Assembly: GCA_037131575.1 (NCBI GenBank)
Contig: JBAXQV010000184.1
Span: 1-5,939 of the forward strand
Direction of reading: 5' to 3'
From: VFMC01 sp037131575
Lineage (GTDB): Bacteria; Actinomycetota; Acidimicrobiia; Acidimicrobiales; Ilumatobacteraceae
DNA length: 5,939 nt
Shown here: piece by piece, positions 1 to 4,567 of the stretch
Layout: each line of letters starts with the position of its first letter
Position numbering within the stretch: the first letter of the stretch is position 1
The notes under the pieces: generated by a model
Databases searched by the model: none
The model's input: only the letters and a program-made list of their open reading frames with translations
Told to the model about the DNA's origin: nothing
Made by a program: the position numbers and the translations under genes

Positions 1-311
1 TGGAAGAACTGCTGGCGGTGCTCGACATTACCCCGCTCGTCGAACCGCGCACACCTGCGAGCGCGCACGGGCCGGGTAACTGGTGCTACGAAACTGGCGA
101 CACGCCCTTCCGGCTGTGGCGCCACGAGATCGACGACACGTTCACCCACACCGCCACCGGACGCGAACTCCTGCTGTGCACCGATGGTGGCACCGACCAC
201 CTCGCTCGCGGGCAGGCCGGCTACCTGGCCCCTGGCGACACCATCACGCTCACGGGTGAAGCAACCGTGTTCCGGGTGGAAGAGGCTGCCGTCACAACAA
301 CGGAGCAATGA
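1..311 (+). CDS. manA: Mannose-6-phosphate isomerase, type I (C-terminal part)
   Basis: Only the last 102 residues are in the window; the reading frame is open from the first complete codon (position 3) to a TGA at 309-311. Type I phosphomannose isomerase is a zinc enzyme that interconverts mannose-6-phosphate and fructose-6-phosphate in the cytoplasm, feeding GDP-mannose and glycan synthesis. The visible part matches the C-terminal cupin-like region of the family. It opens with the linker EELLAVLDITPLVEP, continues through a beta-rich segment (FRLWRHEID...), and ends with the typical RGQAGYLAPGDTITLTG followed by TVFRVEEA. The zinc-binding and catalytic residues lie upstream and cannot be checked. 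The gene runs toward the minus-strand operon, and its last 20 bp overlap the 3' end of the Uma2-family gene. Identification rests on recalled family similarity of the C-terminal part only. Confidence 0.8.
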   Translation, partial: EELLAVLDITPLVEPRTPASAHGPGNWCYETGDTPFRLWRHEIDDTFTHTATGRELLLCTDGGTDHLARGQAGYLAPGDTITLTGEATVFRVEEAAVTTTEQ

Positions 312-840
312 GCGAAGCCACGGGCGCCGAGAACCCGGGCACCAGGCTCGACACCACATCGTCGCCATCGACGAATTCGTCGAAGCCGCCATCGGGCCGC
401 AGCGATTGCAACACCCGCTCCTCGCAGTCGACCAACCACAATTCACGAACACCGACCGAGAAGTAGTGCGTGGGCTTGCGCAGTAGATCGCGCCGACGTG
501 TGGAAGGCGAGAGGATTTCGACCGCGAGATCGGGCGCAACCGACCAGTACCCCTGCGTCGGCACTCGCTCGGGCGAGTACCAAGCAAGATCGGGTTGGTA
601 GCCCCAACGCAAGGCGATGCGCACATGCGGGTCGGGCACGAGCTCGCCACCCGCCTCACGGGCCCACAACCCGAGAGCCATGATGAGGTTGGTCAATGTC
701 AATTGATGCGGTCGTCCGGCAGGTGCCATCTGCACCACCTCACCATCGTGCAACTCGGCGCGTCGGAGCTGCTCTTCGGGCAACTCGATGAAGGCTTCCC
801 AGGTGAGGCCGATCGATGGGCGTTCCGCAGTGACGGACAT
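292..840 (-). CDS. Uma2 family endonuclease-like protein (PD-(D/E)XK fold)
   Basis: A complete 182-residue protein, the usual size for the Uma2 family (DUF820). Family hallmarks in order: an N-terminal start (LTWEAFIELPEE), LHDGEVVQMAP at about 31-40, His45 in a helix, PDLAWYSPER with Asp84, then PDLAVEILSPST with Glu108, a downstream Lys122, and GVRELWLVD at 130-138. Asp84, Glu108 and Lys122 are the likely PD-(D/E)XK active-site positions, so the fold appears intact. The true substrate of these proteins is unknown; nuclease activity is inferred from fold. The ATG at 840 was chosen because the family N-terminus begins just after it, and the frame upstream (to 1059) is Arg-rich non-family sequence inside ispG. 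No clear Shine-Dalgarno precedes it. The gene lies 41 bp after the ispG stop on the same strand, and its TGA overlaps the manA end. Family assignment is firm; function is not. Confidence 0.85.
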   Translation of the reverse strand: MSVTAERPSIGLTWEAFIELPEEQLRRAELHDGEVVQMAPAGRPHQLTLTNLIMALGLWAREAGGELVPDPHVRIALRWGYQPDLAWYSPERVPTQGYWSVAPDLAVEILSPSTRRRDLLRKPTHYFSVGVRELWLVDCEERVLQSLRPDGGFDEFVDGDDVVSSLVPGFSAPVASLIAPLL

Positions 841-842
841 GC

Positions 843-873
843 ACGCGATGCTAGCGGCGCATGGCCATCGCGT
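843..873. repeat. 8-bp perfect inverted repeat before the Uma2-family start codon
   Basis: ACGCGATG (843-850) and CATCGCGT (866-873) are perfect inverted copies separated by 15 nt. In the minus-strand transcript the 3' arm covers bases -10 to -3 before the ATG at 840, where a Shine-Dalgarno would sit, and the 5' arm begins 8 nt after the ispG stop. It could be an RNA hairpin controlling translation, a weak transcription terminator (no U-tract follows), an operator, or chance. Confidence 0.35.
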
Positions 874-881
874 CGACGGGG

Positions 882-2111
882 TCAGTCGCCGGCGACGGTT
901 CGTCGGATCTCGACGATCCTTTCCTCGGCGTGGTTGGCATCGGCGCCCTTGTCGTCGAGCAACTTGGCGCGATCTTTTGCCGCCTCGCGCTCGGCGAGCG
1001 CGGTGTCGACCCGCGCCAGCGCCGCATCGGTTCCGTGCTCGTGGATGAACTCGGCCCACTCGACTAGCGCCTCCACCATGTCGGCCTCGGGCACCACAGC
1101 CACATTGCGACCCTTCACGAACAGGTGACCGCGCTTGTTGCCGGCGGCGATGCCGAGGTCGGCTTCACGTGCCTCGCCGGGCCCATTCACCACACAGCCC
1201 ATCACCGCAACCTGCAAAGGAATCTTGCGATCGCCAAACGCCTCCATGGCCCGCTTGGCCACATCGATGACGTCGATCTCGGCCCGACCGCAGCTCGGGC
1301 AGGCGATGAGGTCGACGTTCTTACGCTCGCGCAGGCCCAGTGCTTCCAGCAGTTGGCGACCCGCCCGTGCTTCCTCCACCGGATCGGCCGTGAGCGAATA
1401 CCGAATGGTGTCGCCGATGCCTTCGAGCAGCAGCGTGGCAATACCGGCGGTGGCCTTCACCAAACCAGCAGGCGGCGGCCCTGCTTCGGTGACGCCGAGG
1501 TGCAGGGGCGCGTCGGTGCGCTCGCTCAGTTGGCGATAGGCCTCGACCATCAGCGGCACGCTCGAGGCCTTCACGCTGATCTTGTAGTCGGTGAACCCCA
1601 CCTCGTCGAAGTAGGCGATCTCCTGCAGCGCGCTCTCGACCATGGCCTCGGGGCGAATACCGCCCCATTTCTCGTAGAGCGCCGGGTCGAGTGAGCCACC
1701 GTTCACTCCGATGCGGATGGGAAGGCCGCGATCTTTGGCCTCCATGGCTACGGCCTTGATGTGCTCGGGCTTGCGGATGTTTCCCGGGTTCAGGCGCAGC
1801 CCGTGCACCCCTGCCTCCATGGCCGCCATGGCCATCTTGTACTGATGATGGATGTCGGCGATGACGGGAATGGGCGACCGGGGCACGATGCGGGCCAGCC
1901 CCTCGGCCGCCTCAGGTTCGTTACAGGTGCAGCGCACGATGTCGCAACCGGCAGCCGCCAATGCGTAGATCTGCTGCAGCGTGCCTTCCACATCGGCGGT
2001 CTTCGTGATGGTCATCGACTGCACCGTGATGGGTGCTCCGCCACCTACCGGCACTTTCCCGACATGCAGTTGGCGAGTGGTGCGACGTTCGAAACCGATG
2101 TGCGTGCTCAC
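882..2111 (-). CDS. ispG: 4-hydroxy-3-methylbut-2-enyl diphosphate synthase (IspG/GcpE)
   Basis: This cytoplasmic [4Fe-4S] enzyme of the MEP pathway reductively converts 2-C-methyl-D-erythritol 2,4-cyclodiphosphate to HMBPP. The 409-residue protein has the N-terminal TIM-barrel domain (GGAPITVQSMTITKTADV near 24-41, VIADIHHQYKMA near 83-94, LRLNPGNI near 105-112) and the C-terminal cluster domain. Cluster ligands are visible as Cys271 and Cys274 in ACPSCGR, Cys306 in MGCVVNGPGEA, and Glu313. The GTG at 2111 is the start: the family N-terminus (RRTTRQLHVGKVPVGGG) follows at once, and no other start codon is close upstream. Only a G-rich stretch touches it, so initiation may depend on coupling with rip1, 28 bp upstream. 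Two features are unusual: a charged C-terminal tail of about 45-50 residues beyond the usual end, and CTC at 61-63 where most homologues have aliphatic residues. Confidence 0.97.
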   Translation of the reverse strand: MSTHIGFERRTTRQLHVGKVPVGGGAPITVQSMTITKTADVEGTLQQIYALAAAGCDIVRCTCNEPEAAEGLARIVPRSPIPVIADIHHQYKMAMAAMEAGVHGLRLNPGNIRKPEHIKAVAMEAKDRGLPIRIGVNGGSLDPALYEKWGGIRPEAMVESALQEIAYFDEVGFTDYKISVKASSVPLMVEAYRQLSERTDAPLHLGVTEAGPPPAGLVKATAGIATLLLEGIGDTIRYSLTADPVEEARAGRQLLEALGLRERKNVDLIACPSCGRAEIDVIDVAKRAMEAFGDRKIPLQVAVMGCVVNGPGEAREADLGIAAGNKRGHLFVKGRNVAVVPEADMVEALVEWAEFIHEHGTDAALARVDTALAEREAAKDRAKLLDDKGADANHAEERIVEIRRTVAGD

Positions 2112-2139
2112 CCCACCAGTGTGCCAGTACGAGTGGTCG

Positions 2140-3405
2140 TCAACGCACCGGACGGAAGAAGTCGAGGTACAACCCCGACAACATCAAGAAGCCCAGCGCC
2201 ACCATGGTGGCCATGGCCACGGGAATCATCTTCGCCGCGTCGGCGTGGTACGGCGGCCGACCCTTGCGGCTGCGCAGCCGCTCGTAGGTGGCCATGGCGG
2301 CATGCCCCCCATCGAGGGGCAGCAGCGGGAACATGTTGAACAGGCCCACGAACACATTCACACCGGCCAGCATGAGCAACACACCGGCGATGCCGGTGTC
2401 GTTGCCCACCAGGTCGCTGAAGCGACTCACACCCACCACCGTGGTGGGTTGCGTCGACGGGTCGGTGTTGCTGCCGCTGACGTGCTGCCAGATGTTCACC
2501 GGGTTGAGCACCTTCACCACGCCACCGGCGCTCTGCCAGGCCTGCGTCCACAGGTCGGTGACACTGCGCTTGGCAGCACTCGCCACCGACATCGGCAGCC
2601 AGTCGCGCAGATCGGCTGATTGCACACCGAGGTATGCCTTACCAAAGTTTGCACCTGGGTTGGGGTTACTGCCCAGCCCCACGTCGATGGTGAGTTCGCT
2701 GCCATCTCTGTCGACGAGCAGCGCCGCCGCCTCACCTGGCTGATGGGCCTGGATGGCGTGTACGAACTGATCGGCCGATGTGACGGCGATGCCGTCGATG
2801 GAGCGCACCTTGTCGCCCGGCTTCACCCCGGCGCCTTCGGCCGGGCCTGCTGCCACGACGGCGGCAATGCCCACCTCACCGGTTTCGCCCAGCGCACCCT
2901 TGGTGGCGTACACACCGAACAGCAGTGAGATGGCGATGAGCATGTGCATGAGCGACCCAGCGGTGATGACCAGCATGCGACGCGGGTAGGTCTGGTTGCG
3001 ATAGGCCCGCGGCTCGTCTTCCGGGGCGACCTCATCGAGATTGTTCATGCCGATGATGCGCACGAATGCGCCGATGGGGTAGGCGCGCAGACCGTATTCG
3101 GTTTCGCCGCGGCGGAAGCTCCAGAGCTTCGGCCCCATGAACACGAAGAACTGGGTGGCTTTCATGCCTGTCCAGCGCGCCGTCACGAAGTGCCCCACCT
3201 CATGCAGGAAGATGCACACCAGCAGTAGCACCACGAACAGGAACGTCCACACGCTGTACATCGCGAGCAGTGCCAGCAAGGCGATGATGACGCCGATACC
3301 GATGGCAGCCCGCCGACCGCCGACCGTACCGTCGTCACCTGGTTCGTTATCGGCCCCGCCGGCCATCAGCTCATTGCGGAACTTCACATAGGTCGTTTCA
3401 GCCAT
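2140..3405 (-). CDS. rip1: Site-2 intramembrane zinc metalloprotease (Rip1/RseP type, M50)
   Basis: A 421-residue membrane protease that cuts transmembrane substrates inside the bilayer; relatives (RseP, mycobacterial Rip1) cleave anti-sigma factors in regulated intramembrane proteolysis. Visible in order: a hydrophilic, acidic N-terminus (1-32); a hydrophobic segment at about 34-66 running into the zinc motif HEVGH (68-72, catalytic Glu69); a conserved GLRAYPIGAFVRIIGM (105-120); a second membrane segment around 143-166; one PDZ domain at about 178-242 (GPAEGAGVKPGDKVRSIDG); then NMFPLLPLDGGH (357-368) with the third zinc ligand Asp365; and a final membrane helix at about 394-415. The ATG at 3405 has a good Shine-Dalgarno (AGGTGA) overlapping the dxr stop. 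Length is close to mycobacterial Rip1 (about 404 residues). Its place between dxr and ispG is the actinobacterial arrangement. The substrate cannot be inferred here: no sigma or anti-sigma gene is in the window. Confidence 0.95.
   Translation of the reverse strand: MAETTYVKFRNELMAGGADNEPGDDGTVGGRRAAIGIGVIIALLALLAMYSVWTFLFVVLLLVCIFLHEVGHFVTARWTGMKATQFFVFMGPKLWSFRRGETEYGLRAYPIGAFVRIIGMNNLDEVAPEDEPRAYRNQTYPRRMLVITAGSLMHMLIAISLLFGVYATKGALGETGEVGIAAVVAAGPAEGAGVKPGDKVRSIDGIAVTSADQFVHAIQAHQPGEAAALLVDRDGSELTIDVGLGSNPNPGANFGKAYLGVQSADLRDWLPMSVASAAKRSVTDLWTQAWQSAGGVVKVLNPVNIWQHVSGSNTDPSTQPTTVVGVSRFSDLVGNDTGIAGVLLMLAGVNVFVGLFNMFPLLPLDGGHAAMATYERLRSRKGRPPYHADAAKMIPVAMATMVALGFLMLSGLYLDFFRPVR
2381..2399. 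repeat. Perfect 8-bp hairpin with 3-nt loop inside rip1
   Basis: ACACCGGC, loop GAT, GCCGGTGT. It lies in the codons for NDTGIAGV near residues 335-342 of the protease. No U-tract follows on the minus strand, so it is not a standard terminator. It may be coincidental in GC-rich coding sequence. Confidence 0.35.
2431..2449. repeat. 19-bp palindrome (9-bp arms, 1-nt centre) inside rip1
   Basis: ACCCACCAC, centre C, GTGGTGGGT. It lies in the codons for PTTVVGV (about 320-326). VVG is a recurrent element of this protease family, so part of the symmetry follows from coding constraint. It sits 31 nt from the neighbouring hairpin. Confidence 0.35.
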
Positions 3406-3408
3406 GAC

Positions 3409-3414
3409 TCACCT
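3409..3414 (-). promoter_or_regulatory. Shine-Dalgarno of rip1 overlapping the dxr stop
   Basis: The minus strand reads AGGTGA followed by GTC and the ATG at 3405. The TGA in this motif is the dxr stop codon, so ribosomes finishing dxr end directly on the rip1 binding site. This supports the 3405 start and suggests translational coupling. Confidence 0.7.
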
Positions 3415-4557
3415 GACAGTAGTGGCGATAACGGCTGCTGCCACGTCGCGCGCCCGACGATCGGCTGTGACAACGGCCTCGACGGTGAGGCCCGAGTCGG
3501 CTTCGTAGCGCTGCAGCGCCGCATCGCACACCTCAGCGATCTGCGGCCAACGCAACCGACCGGCCAGGAAGGCTTCCACCGCCACTTCGTTCGCCGCGCT
3601 CAGCCATGCCGGCGCCGTGCCCCCCTGGCGCCCGGCCGCATAGGCCAGCCCCAGACAACGGAACGTGGCGACATCGGGTGGACCGAAGTCGAGCCGCGCC
3701 AGAGTGCTCCAGTCGATACGTCCGAAGGGTGTGCCGATGCGTTCGGGATAGGCCAGCGCGTACCCGATGGGCAGGCGCATATCGGGCATGCTCAACTGCG
3801 CCATGGTGCAGCCATCGGTGAACTCCACCATCGAGTGCACCACGCTCTGCGGATGCACCACCACCTCGATCTGGTCGAACGGGGTGCCGAACAACTCGTG
3901 GGCTTCGATGACCTCGAGGCCCTTGTTCATGAGCGTCGATGAGTCGATCGTGATCTTCGGACCCATCTTCCATGTGGGGTGTGCCAGGGCGTCGTCGACG
4001 CTCACGTTGGCCAACGATTCGGCGCTGCGGCCACGGAACGGGCCACCGCTGGCGGTGAGCACGACACGTGCCACTTCACGCCCCACCGCCACCGATGAGC
4101 GTAGGCACTGGTGAACCGCACAGTGCTCGCTGTCGACCGGCACGAGTTCGGCACCCGGGGTCGCGCGCAGTGGCTGCACCACCGGGCCAGCCGCAATGAG
4201 GCTCTCTTTGTTGGCCAGGGCGAGCCGCTTGCCTGCCTGCAATGTGTGCACCGTGACCGGGAGGCCGGCGAAACCCACCACGGCGTTCACCACCACATCG
4301 GCTACGTCCACCAGCGCGGCCATATCGCCCACCACCTCGGCGAAGGGCAGGGCCTCGGCCACACGTGCTCGGTGCGCAGGGTCGGCCACCGCAACGAGCG
4401 CAGGGCGGAACTCGAGCGCCTGTTCGATGAGCACATCCACCGACGACCCCACGCCGAGGCCGACGATCTCGTAGTCGCCTTCTGCACGCACCACATCGAG
4501 TGTCTGCGTGCCAATGCTGCCACTGCTCCCGGCTATGGCCACGCGCCGCCGTGTCAT
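3409..4557 (-). CDS. dxr: 1-deoxy-D-xylulose 5-phosphate reductoisomerase
   Basis: Cytoplasmic NADPH- and divalent-metal-dependent enzyme converting DXP to MEP, the first committed step of the MEP pathway and the target of fosmidomycin. The 382-residue protein is of normal length. The nucleotide-binding motif GSSGSIGTQ is at 10-18, LANKESLIAAG at 114-124, metal ligands Asp142 and Glu144 in VDSEH, Ser170 in TASGGPFR, His193 and Trp196 in HPTWKMGPK, Ser206, Asn211, Lys212 and metal ligand Glu215 in NKGLEVIEAHELF. The flexible-loop region MPDMRLPIGYALAYPER is at 257-273 and LSAANEVAVEAFL at 319-331, so all catalytic residues I can place are present. The ATG at 4557 is preferred because MTRRRVAIAG immediately precedes the Rossmann motif; the frame continues open upstream, but into sequence overlapping cdsA that lacks family character. 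It starts 10 bp after the cdsA stop and ends 3 bp before rip1. Confidence 0.97.
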   Translation of the reverse strand: MTRRRVAIAGSSGSIGTQTLDVVRAEGDYEIVGLGVGSSVDVLIEQALEFRPALVAVADPAHRARVAEALPFAEVVGDMAALVDVADVVVNAVVGFAGLPVTVHTLQAGKRLALANKESLIAAGPVVQPLRATPGAELVPVDSEHCAVHQCLRSSVAVGREVARVVLTASGGPFRGRSAESLANVSVDDALAHPTWKMGPKITIDSSTLMNKGLEVIEAHELFGTPFDQIEVVVHPQSVVHSMVEFTDGCTMAQLSMPDMRLPIGYALAYPERIGTPFGRIDWSTLARLDFGPPDVATFRCLGLAYAAGRQGGTAPAWLSAANEVAVEAFLAGRLRWPQIAEVCDAALQRYEADSGLTVEAVVTADRRARDVAAAVIATTVR

Positions 4558-4567
4558 GAGCGTTCGG

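Noticed and set aside
851..868. Five-codon leader frame (MAMRR, then TAG) before the Uma2 start
   Set aside because: It is too short to distinguish from chance, has no Shine-Dalgarno, and sits inside the inverted-repeat loop.
843..873. Intrinsic terminator of the ispG operon
   Set aside because: A stem is possible, but no U-tract follows on the minus strand and the Uma2 gene starts immediately after it.
841..1059. N-terminal extension of the Uma2 gene to a start at 1059
   Set aside because: The added 73 residues are Arg-rich and lie wholly or mostly inside ispG, and the family N-terminus begins at the ATG at 840.
595..1128. Plus-strand open frame of 177 codons across the Uma2-ispG junction
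   Set aside because: It is antisense to two well-supported genes, shows no recognisable domain, and is rich in Ser/Ala/Arg as expected from a shadow frame.
2199..2218. Overlapping palindromes CCACCATGGTGG and GGCCATGGCC in rip1
   Set aside because: They come from Met/Ala/Val codons (MATMVAL) of the last membrane helix; similar CCATGG strings recur in other coding parts of the window.
1761..2339. Plus-strand open frame of 192 codons
   Set aside because: Antisense to ispG and rip1, with low-complexity Arg/Pro/Thr-rich translation at its end and no motif.
1981..2619. Long plus-strand open frame (212 codons) antisense to rip1 and ispG
   Set aside because: It spans the rip1-ispG junction opposite two clear genes, has a His/Arg/Gly-rich composition with no family motif, and is the usual shadow of GC-rich coding sequence.
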